Below are positions 20,801-31,700 of a DNA stretch of 64,000 nt, one piece after another; the first letter of the stretch is position 1, and the number at the start of each line of letters is the position of its first letter. This stretch comes from Neurospora intermedia (Eukaryota > Ascomycota > Sordariomycetes > Sordariales > Sordariaceae). The notes beneath the pieces were generated by a model. It ran no database searches. It was not told the DNA's origin and saw only the letters and a list, made by a program, of their open reading frames with translations. The position numbers and the translations under genes were made by a program. The stretch is from NCBI GenBank assembly GCA_037102815.1, contig BTPP01000009.1, positions 310,001 through 374,000 on the forward strand, read 5' to 3'.

Positions 20801-22063
20801 GATCTCAACTTCGCCCGGGCTATCAAGCCTGAGTAGGTAATCAGCGGTCAGGTCGACGGAGCCGCGGATAGAAATGGCTGCGGACTGCCCTGGAATCTCG
20901 GGCCAGAGGGTGGACGGAGAGGGACTCCATGTAAAATGTGGCCTCTGAGCATCCTCGGTTGGAGGTTTTCCCTCTCCCCAGAACTTGGTGATCATCAAGC
21001 CTAAAAGCCTCGGAGGCACGCCGATTGTCTCCAGGTTCAGGACATTGGACTGCAGCACGCTGGGAATGGCCAGGAGAAAGTTGAGCCATGTCGGATCAAA
21101 GTAGGGGTACCCTTCTGCGAATAACTGTCAGTTCGAATGGCCACAGAGAACAGGGCGGAGGTTGTCAAAAGACTTACGTGGCATGCTCTCCCGCGATCCC
21201 CAATACTTTCTGACCATGATAGTCAAGCGGTTGATAGGCAATATCCGACCGCATGTAAGCAACTTCAACAAGTCAATTAATTCACATTTGTAGTGCTTCA
21301 CGGACTCTAGGGCATCTTTGCCAGGCGCCAGTGCTGTTTTCAGTTGTTGCTCGTTGACCACGCCAGAGTGTATAGCAGCTTCGATTTTTTCTCGTGTTCT
21401 GGGCTTGCCACCATAGAATCTGGTGCAATCAAATTCCATGGTGATGTTATTTATAAATCGGCCATACTTGGCAAGCCATGGCATGTCTGTGGTAAGCCCA
21501 AAGGGAGAAATGACAAGATGGTATCGACGATCGAGGAGAGCGACAGCTACGAGTTCGGCCCTAAAGCGACGATTGACTTGGAGGTAAGGAACAAGAGCAC
21601 GCAATGCTTGGTCATGGTCCTCGAAGAAGTCACTTTCCCAGGTTTCCCGTTCCGAGCCCTGGACGAGTGAGGAGTCCTTTTTGACGGGATATAGGCCAGT
21701 GTAGACAGACCACCTGCTGAGGCGGATCGGCTTGTCAGTGGAGTGCTGTTGGACGATGTAGCGGCAGATCTTGAGGGAAACATCGGCGGGCAGGCTAGAG
21801 TAGCCCCAGAGGCCAGCTTTTCGTGAAGATTCGGAGGGATCCTGATGGCATGTAGAACTAGTCCTTAGAGGTAGAGGTAGTTGAGTTGTGGTGCAGGTGT
21901 CTTTGGGCAAGGCCGCAACAACGTCGCCCTCTCCCTCCCTGGAGCCGCGGGGGAGGCGGGACCAACAGACATTCAAAGTCCGGTCATAAGGGGGCGGGAC
22001 GGCGGAATCGAACTTGATGTTGTGAGTGTATTCATAGTCGAGATCTTGGAAGGAGTTGTCCAT
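17888..22063 (-). CDS. Large low-complexity protein with a small N-terminal domain, function unknown
   Basis: Three exons read in one frame: 22063-21178, 21114-18794 and 18739-17888, joined by introns of 63 bp (GTAAGT/CAG) and 54 bp (GTATGA/AAG, branch GCTAACT). The product is 1352 residues. Residues about 70-350 look folded: LPADVSLKICRYIV resembles an F-box or 2EXR-type entry, then PYLQVNRRFRAEL, LDRRYHLVISPFG, NNITMEFDCTRF, and after the first intron YPYFDPTWLNFLLAIPSVLQ and ADYLLRLDSPGEVEIH. The rest is disordered: lysine/arginine blocks, EPEPEPEP, KNKKKNKRKK, and a Pro/Gln/Met-rich tail with repeated SQVP/SQMP motifs and a D7 run. The downstream ATG at 22063 (CGCCATGG) is preferred to one 60 bp upstream. 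Function unknown. Confidence 0.75.
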
Positions 22064-23350
22064 GGCGAAAGAATGCTTGCTTCTCGGATATGAATACTGG
22101 GGTAAAGGATGGTGTCTTGTCAAGCGAGTGTTGGGTTGGGTTGAAGTGGTGGGAGCAAGGGGGAGAGGATATCTGGGTTCCTTTTAACTCAAGTTGATGG
22201 CACTGATCAGGGTCATGCCCTCGGCCTTCCCCAGCTCCTTCCGGCTGAGTCAAGGATGCAGTTGAGGGCAGGAAGCACCAACTATCACCAAGTGACATAC
22301 CCAACCGAGGTAGCTGTTCCCAGTTGTTGCCGGTAACGAGAGGTAAGTGAAGTTCTGGTTTCAGACTGGCACCGGGACTCCTTCAAGGGTTTCCCCCACA
22401 CTGCGCAGATGCCGATGAGGGTGCCATCTCGAACAAACTTCATGGCTACTGCCCTCAACTCTTGTTTCTGGAGAAATTGCCTGGCGTTTCCAAGTCTGTA
22501 ATTTCCTTCTCCATGAATAAGAAGCAGGTACGGCAGTTTCTGGCCCTCTGCTTGGTCCAGACAGTCATCGTCCTGGGGCGGCAGGGCGGCAGGTGTACAA
22601 AGTAAACAACGACAGAACAAGTTTGAGATGAAGATGAGATGAAGCTTGTGACACAAAACAATGGGAATCAACTGGAAGGAGTGAGGGCATGTATTGACTG
22701 ATGTCCATGGTGACGGTGATGATGTTGATGATGGTGTTGAGACAAGATTTCATCTGATTTGTCCAATTGAATCCAAACAGGGAATGTGCAGTGTAAGTGA
22801 TAAGATAGATATTACATAAGCCGATAAACATTTTCTCTTATCAGGAGGGTGTTCATCTCATCTTCCAGGTTTCTCTTATCGATAAAGCTACCCCGATACC
22901 AAAATTCTGCGCTTTGGCCCCTCCACCATCATCCGCCAGGCCCCGTCAGAAGCATGTCATTGCCCCGCCTCTCCCAATACCTACCTACGCAGTACGATCC
23001 AGTGGCAGCACGTGCGGGTGTCGTACCGAAGAAGTCAGCTGTTAGCGCACATGTACCTGCTGAGTTCCTTCGGCGGGAGCTTGTAGCGAGAATGTCCACT
23101 ATAACTACCTCTGTGGAAAGCTTGTCGCATCGCATAGCCAGGATTGTTGATGCGTCTGGGCGGTTCTCGTCGCTTCCCTTCAGTTGGACTGAGTGACGGA
23201 GGTACTTGGAGGCCATCTCCAGAACCCTGGCTTTCCCTTGTCTCCATTCAATCTTTTTCCCAGGCATCTTTCTCATCCACCATCACCAACATCACCACCA
23301 ACATCAACATCAATACCACAGTAGTTTGAATACGAACAACACCGCCCACC
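22064..23350. other. Divergent spacer between the large protein gene and the PBDC1-like gene
   Basis: About 1.29 kb. It carries the GATA cluster described separately and a CAC/ATC-rich leader (near 23278-23318) before the PBDC1-like gene. A 128-codon minus-strand frame at 22285-22671 has no known domain and no convincing start. I see no RNA gene. Confidence 0.55.
22799..22884. promoter_or_regulatory. Cluster of seven GATA cores
   Basis: Within 86 bp there are seven GATA/TATC cores: 22799, 22804, 22808, 22823 (plus orientation), 22839 and 22877 (TATC) and 22881, the last two forming TTATCGATAA. Paired GATA sites within 30 bp are the known binding arrangement for NIT2/AreA-class GATA factors. 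It sits about 740 bp upstream of the large minus-strand gene and 470 bp upstream of the PBDC1-like gene, so the target is unclear. Confidence 0.4.
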
Positions 23351-24027
23351 ATGTCTGTCACTACCCAGGTCCCCAAGGACTTTGACGCTGAGAATGCGGA
23401 CAACTTTGAGGATGTACGTCGCCTTCCTGTCCTCTCAGCCTCACTCTTTATTCTCGCGCCGAACATTGCGACACACAATGCGCCACCCTACACCCTGACA
23501 GCATGCTGACCACTAGCACCCAACCAGATTGAGAAGCAGTTCGCCGTCAAGGCCGTTCAGCAGATGGCGACGTACTGGGCCATTCTCGAAAAGGTGCCCG
23601 GCTCCAAGCTGCGCCTGACCAAGATGGACGACGACATCTTCGAGCACCTCAAGAGGGACTTCCCCGAGTTCGACCCCGCCGAGCCCATCAACGAGGACGA
23701 GATGAAGAGCAAGACGGGCAAGGAGAGGTGGCGCACCTTTATGATGGCCTACGACAAGAAGATCGACGACTACAACTTTGGCACTCTGCTGAGGGCCTCC
23801 CCCAAGACCGAGTACGGCGAGAAGGAGACTATTTTTGTGCCGCGCATGCAGTTTTATGCCGTCGAGATTGCGAGGTATGATCCACCGTCCGAGCCTTACA
23901 GGTAAAAAAGTACTGACAAGATCGCAGAAACCGCGCCGGCCTCAACGACTGGATCTACGAGGAGGCGGAAAAGGAGAGGCAAAAGGCCAAGGGCAACACC
24001 CAGGGCAGCAGCAGCAGCAGCGCATAG
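23351..24027 (+). CDS. PBDC1-like protein (polysaccharide biosynthesis domain)
   Basis: Three exons, 23351-23413, 23528-23874 and 23928-24027, with introns of 114 bp (GTACGT/CAG) and 53 bp (GTATGA/CAG). The 169-residue product starts MSVTTQVPKDFDAENADNFED and has the family block: E-K-Q-F-A-V-K-A-V-Q-Q-M-A-T-Y-W, LEKVPGSKLRLTKMDD, HLKRDFPEFD, ERWRTFMMAYDKKIDDYNFGTLLR and YAVEIARNRAGLNDWIYE. It ends in a short Ser-rich tail coded by AGC repeats. PBDC1 proteins are small conserved eukaryotic proteins; the domain name is historical, and recent work I recall links the human protein to cytosolic proteostasis. The biochemical role in fungi is not established. Confidence 0.9.
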
Positions 24028-24605
24028 GATACCAACCATCGAGCGAATACAAAGTGAATTTTTCTGCAATCCATCCAGTCGAGTTCTTGAAACATGTCCT
24101 CGTGGGTGTATATGTTATGCCTCCTCATAGGTTGGGAAATAGAGAGAGAGCGAGGTAAGCATCGTTATCAAAGAATCACAAGTGCCGCAGTCTTCCATCC
24201 CATCACGAATTTGATCCACAAGTACTTATTGTTCCAGGGCCGGTTACCTAGATCGGGCTATTCCATCTCAGCCACGACTGCTTCCTATTGTTCTCGGCTA
24301 CCCCTGAGCCCACCCAGCACTTTACTGTGTATGGCTCGACACAAACAATAGCAAGCACCGCCAAACAAAGACCCTCACAAAGCTACACCACAGACGCTTC
24401 TCCCTTCGCATCCTATTACCACAGAAACCCGAATCGCAAAAATGGCACTCCTATTATACCATCACCAGTTGCCACCAGCCTTTTCAAATTGCTGCTACCA
24501 CTTCCTCCTCCAAAAGGCCGACCGTCTTTTTCCTCTTGGACCCTTTCCACCATGATCTGGTCAAACTGATTTGACAGTCAACAACTGCTGTCCAAAACAG
24601 TCAAG
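24028..24605. other. Spacer between the PBDC1-like gene and the STE6-like gene
   Basis: About 580 bp of 3' flank and promoter/leader for the exporter gene. An A/C-rich leader precedes the ATG at 24606. No gene seen. Confidence 0.6.
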
Positions 24606-27600
24606 ATGAGCAGCCCAAAGCACGAAACGGAAAAGGCCGAGTCCATCGCTGTCCACATTGCGGCTCCCGCTCAACCAGCCCCCAAGCCCGTGAGATCGTC
24701 CTTCAAAAACCTCTTTGCCTTCACCCGCCCAACCCATGTCTCACTCATGGTCACCGCTCTCTGCGGCTCAGCCGTCATTGCCGCCGGCCGTACCGCCTAC
24801 GCTGTTCTTCTCGGCAAGATCTTTGAGGTCTGCACCTCCTACGGCGCAGGAGTCATCGCCGCATCCGAATTGCTTCACCAGGTTTCCCACTGGTGTCTGT
24901 ACATGTTTCTCCTCGGAATCGGCATGTGGGTGGTTTGCAGCTTTGACGTTGCACTTTGGGTCATGGCCGGCGAGTTGCGCGCAAAGACGACTAGAGAGAC
25001 TCTATTCTCGACCCTTCTCAAGAAAAGTGCGGCTTGGTTCGATCTTCGAGAGCATGGCATGTCCAGCTTGATGACTGCCATCCAGACGTGAGTCCTCCTT
25101 TTTCCCCCCTTTGGAGAGAAACACTACTTAACACCCCCCCCGGCAGACAAGCCCGCGAACTCCAAATGGGCACCTCCCAAGTGTTCGGCTTTCTAGTTTG
25201 CGACCTCCTCGTCTTCTTCTCCTGTATCATCGTGGCCCTCTACTACTCTTACAAGCTGACACTGGTCATGCTCTCCACCGCTCTGCCGTCTGCCCTCATT
25301 CTCTGGCTCATCGCCCGCTTTCTCGACCCTGCCATCGCCGGCCAAAAGCGCGAACTGGCCGAGGCTGCTAAGTATGCAACGGCTGCCACAACGGCCATCG
25401 ACCTCGTCAAGGCTTACAATGCGGCAGACCACGAGTCTTTCCATTTCATTTCGGCTGTGCGACGCTCGTCCAAATACTACACCCGCCAGGTGCTGTCCAA
25501 TAATGGGCAGATGAGCTACATCAAGCTGTGGATGATGTCACTCTTCGTTGTTGGTTTTTACTTTGCCGTCGTGCTCGTCAACCGGGAGGAACTGACCCCC
25601 GGAAACGCCTTGACAACCTTCTACTGCGCCCTCATCTCCTTTCAATCCCTTCAAAACCTCGGCCCTCAATGGATTATTCTAGCAAAAGGGATGGCAGCAG
25701 GCCAATCTCTCCAAGATCTCGTCCGCCAAGCTGACCCCGGTCAGACCAAGACTTGTAAAGAGCCTGGCGGCCTTCAACCCCCTACCTGTCAAGGCGACAT
25801 CTCTCTCTCCAACATCTCCTTCGCCTACCCGTCTTCACCCTCCAACTTGGTCCTCCAGCCTTCATCGTTTCACTTTACACCCGGCTCTCTGACCTTTATT
25901 GTCGGTCGTTCCGGCTCCGGCAAGTCCACCCTCGGCAACTTGTTGGTCCGCTTCTACGAGCCTTTGACAGGCCAAATCACCGTCGATGGACAACCCATCA
26001 CACGACTCGACCTAGGATGGGTCAGGCAGAACATTACCCTGATCCAGCAATCCAGCGTTTTCTTCAACGATAGTTTATTCCAGAACGTCGCATTTGGAGG
26101 TTATCAGCCCGACCGCGTCACAGTGGAAGATATCAAAGAAGCCTGCTCCATGGCTTTGCTACAAACCACCGTTGCCGGAATGCCTCAGGGTCTAGACACG
26201 CAAATAGGACCTGGCGGTTACTCCCTCAGCGGCGGACAGCGTCAGCGCCTGGCTTTGGCGAGAGCTAAGATCCGCGATCCACCTGTGTTGATTCTCGATG
26301 AAATTACCTCCGGTTTAGACCCCGTGTCGAGGGGATTGATCATGGACGCTATTCGTATCTGGAGGAGGGGTAAAACAACAATCATCATCACGCACGAGGT
26401 GGGGTGCATAGGAGAGGGCGAGATGGTTTACGTTATGGAGGACGGACGAGTCGTGCAACAAGGACATGGAAAGCAGTTGAGAGAGGAGAGAGAGGGGTTA
26501 TTTGCTGGGCTTGTTGCTTCGGCTGATCAGGACGGTGGTGATCATGGAGAGGGTGCAGAGGACAGCGAGAAGGAGGAGAAGGAGACAGAGAGCGAGTTGG
26601 AGGATATTCAAGAGCTTGAAGAAGAAGAGTCAGAGGAGGAGGTGATTGAAGAGGCTACCTACGTCCAGCTAGTTCGCGGACTGAGTCTGCGTGGCCAGAG
26701 GGGAAGTATCGTCTTTCCCAGGTTAACGTTTGGTTATGACCCTTACTCTTCCGCGGACAGCCGACAGTCACGACCACTTTCACGATTGTTGGGCACGGGC
26801 AGAGTACCAGTCCACTACCCCCATCCCCACGCGAACCCCGATCGCATTCGTGACGTCTCTCCCTTCTCAAAGCAAGACGACCGCAGACACAGCACTTCAT
26901 CCATCGAACTTATCACCCAAACTGGCCTCTCCGTCAAGAAAACCCGCGTGTCTAATGCCCGGCGGGCCCAGCACCCTGATCCAAAGGTGACTGAAGCTCA
27001 GCTAAACGGAAGCCTTGATTCTCTTGAGCTCTTCTTCCTCGACAAGCTCGCCAACAAGAAACAAAGAGCTGGATTCCACAAGAAGCGTAGGAATAGCATG
27101 GCGTCCGTTGTCTCGGCTGCTTCTCACTCTTCCAATGCCCAGCCAAGCAACAAACAGCGGCACTCGGTCAACAACCGCCTCCCTTCTTTATCGGCAATCC
27201 TCCGCACCGTCTGGCCCACTCTGGACCTGCGCTCCAAACTCGAACTCTTTCTGGGTATCTGTCTGGGTCTGGTAGTAGCAGCCGCCAACCCGCTTTTTTC
27301 TTATGTCTTTGCGCAACTGCTCTCCTCCTTCTGGTCGTCTCCTTCCGCCCGACTCGCCGCCGGTTCCAAATACGCAGGGATCCTCGCCGCCATCGCGTGT
27401 GCTGATGCTCTCGCTACGTTTGGCAGCTATTACTTCCTTGAGAAAGTAGCAACAAAATGGGTCACTACCCTCCGCTCCGAAGCCATCACCCGCATTCTGG
27501 CGCAACCCAAATTGTGGTTCGACAAGAGCTCCCACAGCCCGGCCAAGATCGTGGCCTGCTTGGACCGCAACGCCGAAGAAATGCGCAAGCTAGTCGGCAT

Positions 27601-29467
27601 GTTCCTCCCCATTCTGATTATCGTCTGCACAATGATCACTGTCGCCATCGTTTGGGCCTTAACCATCCAATGGGATTTGACCCTCGTCACTCTCGCCGGT
27701 ATTCCTGCCGCTGTCATCACCGGCCGTCTCAACGCCTTGTTCAGCGACAAATGGGAATCCCGCTGCGACCAAGCCGCCTTGCGGACTGGACAAGTCCTCA
27801 CAGAGACGTTTGGCAACATCAAAGTCGTTCGCGCCCTGACGCTGGAGGGGTGGTTTACGCGGAAATACGAAGACAAGACAAGCGAAGCGTACCAACTCGG
27901 TTTGAGGAGGGCCACCTACGTCGGTCTCTTTTTCGGTCTCAATCAATCCATCGCGTACTACCTAACCGCCATGATCTTTTACTACGGCGCCAAGATCTTA
28001 TCCCAGGATCGCGCCTCGGTGACTGATTTGCTGCGCGTCATCAACCTCATCTTGTTCAGCTTAGGAACCTGCGTCAACATGCTAGCCAACGTCCCGCAGA
28101 TCGCCGCAGCAAAGGCAACAGCGACGCAAATGCTCTACTTCGCCAACCTGTCTCACTCATCAAGCCATGAATCCCAAGGCTCTCAGCGTATCTCCAACCC
28201 CTTGCCCATCCGCATGCAAAATCTGCGCTTCGCCTACCCCTCTGCGCCCGATACTCTCGTCTTGCGGAACTTGAATATGACAATCAACCCCGGCACATGC
28301 ACCGCAATCGTCGGTTCCAGCGGCTGCGGCAAATCAACCATTGCTTCTCTCTTACTTAACCTCTACCCTCCCTCTTCCCCCACCAACAATTCCCTAACCT
28401 TCAACTCCATCCCCTCTGACCAAGTGCACATCCCCTCCCTCCGCTCGTGTATGGGATACATCCCACAACACCCCTTCCTTCTACCCACCACCCTCCGCGA
28501 AAACATCTTGTATGGTCTTCCTGACTCTTCGCCCCTGCGCCTTCCCTCCTACTTCCACTGTCTAGTTCACGCATGCCAACTAGCTTCCATCCACGACTTC
28601 ATCATCTCCCTTCCTGCAGGGTACGACACCGTCGTCGGCGAGGGCAGCGGTCTACAATTAAGTGGTGGCCAAGCGCAGCGTGTCAGTATCGCGCGCGCAC
28701 TAGTGAGGAGTCCCAAAGTGGTGGTGGCTGATGAACCGACTGCTAGTTTGGATGCTGAGGGCGCGGAGGCCGTGAGGGAGGTTTTCGCTCGACTTGTTTA
28801 TGGTAATCGGACCGGACTTGACGGTAGTTCTACGGAACATCAAGGGAAAGACAGAAAAGAAGAAATGGCAATCATCGTGGTAACCCACTCCAAAGAAATG
28901 ATGCGAATAGCTGATCGCGTGGTGATGATTGAAGGAGGGATGGTGGTGGAGGAAGGCGGGTATGACGAGTTGAGAAGAACAAAAGGGGGAAGGTTCGCGG
29001 GGATGGTTAGTGGGGGGGCTTGGGATGGCGGTCATGGTGCTGCTGCTTCTTTGCCTCGAACTCATCATCGAAGGAACGTAACTTTCACGACTATCAGTTC
29101 TGACTTTGGTGGTGGACAGAGTCTGGAGGTAGGGGAGTCTTCGAACTCTGCGCAGTACGGATTGTATGGAGAAGAAGGAGGTGGAAAGTATGCCAACATG
29201 AAGGAGGACGGGGTCAGTGAACTCAGTGATGATGAGGAGGAGGAGGAGGATTATCACGAGAAGCCGGCCAGAACCGGAACTGCCCCTGGAAGTGAAAGCA
29301 GGTCGAGAGCGGTGAACGAAGAAGCATTGCAGAGACTAGAGGGGACGTCTCCGGAATCTATGTCTAGCACTTCGTTGTCTTCTGGGAACGCGTCATCGGA
29401 GAGAGGCAGGAGGATAGAGAGGGGTGGGGATGAGGGAAGAAGTACTTGGGGTTGGAGGTTTGATTGA
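24606..29467 (+). CDS. ste6: STE6-like full ABC exporter (mating pheromone export type)
   Basis: Full-length type I ABC exporter of the ABCB group; the closest functional model is Ste6, which exports farnesylated a-factor-type pheromone across the plasma membrane. Two exons, 24606-25087 and 25147-29467 (59-bp intron, GTGAGT/CAG), 1600 residues. Order TMD-NBD-TMD-NBD. NBD1: Walker A GRSGSGKST near residue 413, LSGGQRQR near 520, Walker B VLILDEITSG near 541. NBD2: GSSGCGKST near 1215, LSGGQAQR near 1332, VVVADEPTASLD near 1351. A long acidic then basic linker (about 615-850) and a Ser/Glu-rich C-terminal extension of about 170 residues make it much longer than yeast Ste6 (1290). A multidrug ABCB pump is the alternative. 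Confidence 0.82.
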
Positions 29468-29715
29468 TTAATCTTCTTAGTTCCTTTCTGGTTGGAAGAA
29501 TGGTATAATGGGGTGTATATGCTGTTTCCGTCGCTCTTCTTTGCTTCCTTTTCTCATTTTCTTGGTACATATCTTCTTACTTAGGAAGCCAGGTAGTTAA
29601 AGACTTCAGTTTGCTTCTCCTATCACATTTCATTTTCACAGTAGAAGATACCTACTAATGAACATTGACTTTATACCCAAGTGATCTGATGAACGATGTT
29701 TGTAACCATGTAGTT

Positions 29716-29736
29716 CCCCCCCCCCCCCCCCCCCCC

Positions 29737-29777
<41 letters not shown>
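29716..29777. repeat. 62-nt C tract with a single A
   Basis: Twenty-one C, one A at 29737, then forty C. It lies 249 bp after the ste6 stop. The complementary G strand could fold into stacked G-quadruplexes. The exact length may be affected by sequencing slippage. Confidence 0.9.
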
Positions 29778-29779
<2 letters not shown>

Positions 29780-29875
29780 AAGTAAAAGAAGCACATGAGA
29801 AAGCGAGTGGTGTCGTATTGACTTACATTGATTATTGTATTGGATGTAGAACGTCCATCCATCCATCACTGAACC

Positions 29876-29904
<29 letters not shown>
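29876..29904. repeat. 29-nt A tract
   Basis: An uninterrupted A run between the C tract and tRNA-Arg. On the minus strand it is a T run lying 57 bp past the tRNA 3' end; nearer A runs at 29917-29932 are better placed as the Pol III terminator. Confidence 0.9.
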
Positions 29905-29907
<3 letters not shown>

Positions 29908-29960
29908 GAAGATGTAAAAATCAAAAATCAACAAGCGAACTCGACGTTCATCTCGATCAC

Positions 29961-30032
29961 CGATCCACCCAGGGGTCGAACCTGGAACCTCCTGATTCGT
30001 AGTCAGACGCTCTGCCATTGAGCCAGCGGACC
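29961..30032 (-). tRNA. tRNA-Arg (anticodon ACG)
   Basis: A 72-nt minus-strand cloverleaf starts GGTCCGC and ends GTGGATC plus discriminator G. The D arm includes TGGCTCAATGGCAGAGC (A box). The anticodon stem CTGA/TCAG closes the loop CTACGAA, giving anticodon ACG (inosine-modified, reading CGU/CGC/CGA). The T arm is CCAGG-TTCGACC-CCTGG with a canonical GGTTCGACC B box. No intron. Poly-T stretches for termination follow on the transcribed strand. Confidence 0.96.
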
Positions 30033-31700
30033 TTTTCTTGTCATTCTTCCCCCTTGTTTCTCCCCATCACCCTGTTCCTAGCTCCGTCCTGATGGTGGCG
30101 AGGACTTTATGTTTTGAACCAAGAAAAAAACTTTCTTTCCGATTTTCGTTCCCGAACTTGAAAGCAGGGGTGTTTAGCAGGGGGTATGGTGGAGTATGAA
30201 TGAATGAATGAATATATTTTTCGACTACGTTCTATCACCGAGAGATAATAAGTCGTGCCTGCGACGACGGCGTGGCAAAGGTACAACAGACAGGAAAAAA
30301 AGCATCGGGGTACTGAGCCAGACCTCCAGTGTAACCCTTGCGTTAAAAACCCTAATTTTTGTGCGGCTTCCAAAAAGAAGCCTCCAAGAAAAGTACCGTC
30401 CTTCCTAATGTTGAATAGAATTTCTAAGGTTGAATAAGAATTTGAAGGATCGAAAAGAAAAATCCGATTAGAATGCGGCCCAGTCGAGTTGGATCCAGCA
30501 AGCGGCGTTCTAAGGGTGAGATCCGAAAAGTGGTTGTTGCTCGCCCCCCGACGAGTTATTACCTCTCCGGAAACTCTCTTCCTTCGAGAAGCCTTTAAAG
30601 AGTTTGGTTTCAAAGGCTATCGGCTATTGGGGCAAGGACGGCGATGAACTCTCCAAAGGTCGCCGTCCCAAGTATTGTTGTTGTCGTCTTGAAGTGTATC
30701 TTCGGAATCCAAAACGATGGAAAAGTGGCCTGTTAGGCTACTGATGGCTCTGAGCCATTTTGGGCCCAAAAATAGGGTAGTCTTGGCCAGCCATTAACAA
30801 CCCACTAACAGCAGAATCCAAGAAAAATATTTTCGGGGGAGAGTTGGTATGGTGGAGTAAGTCCATTGATCGGCACTAGAATTTTTACATCATTCAGTGT
30901 ATGTACTGTACACTAGAATTCCGCAGTGGAGATGGGCCGTGACGGGTGGATCTTCCGGATATTGGAGGGCACGGCCGGCATGGTGATGATATTTGGATGG
31001 AACCTCTCCGGTGCCGGAGCCGGAGCCGGATGGGGTACGGATGGGATGCGGGATGCGGAAGAGGTCCGGTGAATGTGTGAATGGTCGTAATCATGAACAT
31101 AATCAGTAATCGAATACCATTTGCGTTAGGAACGGCTGTTTCAAGACTTTGATGAGGTGTTAGTAAAGTGGAAACATGTCGGCTAGAGTCCATTAGGAAG
31201 CGGAATGCTTCTATCCAGGACTGGAACATGCATCTAGGTTACGTTATGAGGAAGAATAGGTAAAAATGCTTGTATGCCTGAATGAGGTAGGTACCTATCC
31301 AAAAGATGTAGGGTACTGGCCGTGACATGTCCAATGTTTTGAACAAAGTGGCCATTTACTTGACATTAATCTATTATGATTTTTGCGACCATGTATCATG
31401 ATTAGGACCCATTAGCAGGGTCTAGATACCGGAAGAGCAAGCTGGCTTCCGGTGCTCTTCTCATCGTTCAGGACTGTTTTCATATCCCTCATGACTGCTG
31501 GTTGTCCTATCCAGGAGCCATATCATTCCCTTTTCCTAGGTACGGTTCCCTTTTTCAATGGTTCCCTTTCCCAACGGTCATTGTCTTTCATCTCCCATTA
31601 CCGCACGTAAAAAGCTGGGGGTATATCCACCACTCAACACACTTTTTTCCTCTGGCAGCCACCGACGTGCCATCATATCTCATGCCATCCATCTAATCCT
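30033..31700. other. Spacer between tRNA-Arg and the MFS gene
   Basis: About 1.67 kb without a supportable gene. It contains (GAAT)4 near 30197-30213, the palindrome cluster at 30730-30811, GGAGCCGGAGCCGGAT-type repeats near 31010-31030 and an exact TAGGTACCTA at 31288-31297. Overlapping short frames look like chance. Confidence 0.6.
30730..30811. repeat. Nested palindromes flanked by a short inverted repeat
   Basis: CTGTTAG (30730-30736) and its complement CTAACAG (30805-30811) bracket two perfect hairpins: ATGGCTC-T-GAGCCAT (30743-30757) and TTTTGGGCCCAAAA (30758-30771). The compact arrangement could be a tiny inverted-repeat element or a regulatory fold. No target-site duplication was clear. 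Confidence 0.5.

Noticed and set aside
22285-22671. 128-codon minus-strand frame
   Set aside because: No domain, no clear start and only weak codon character.
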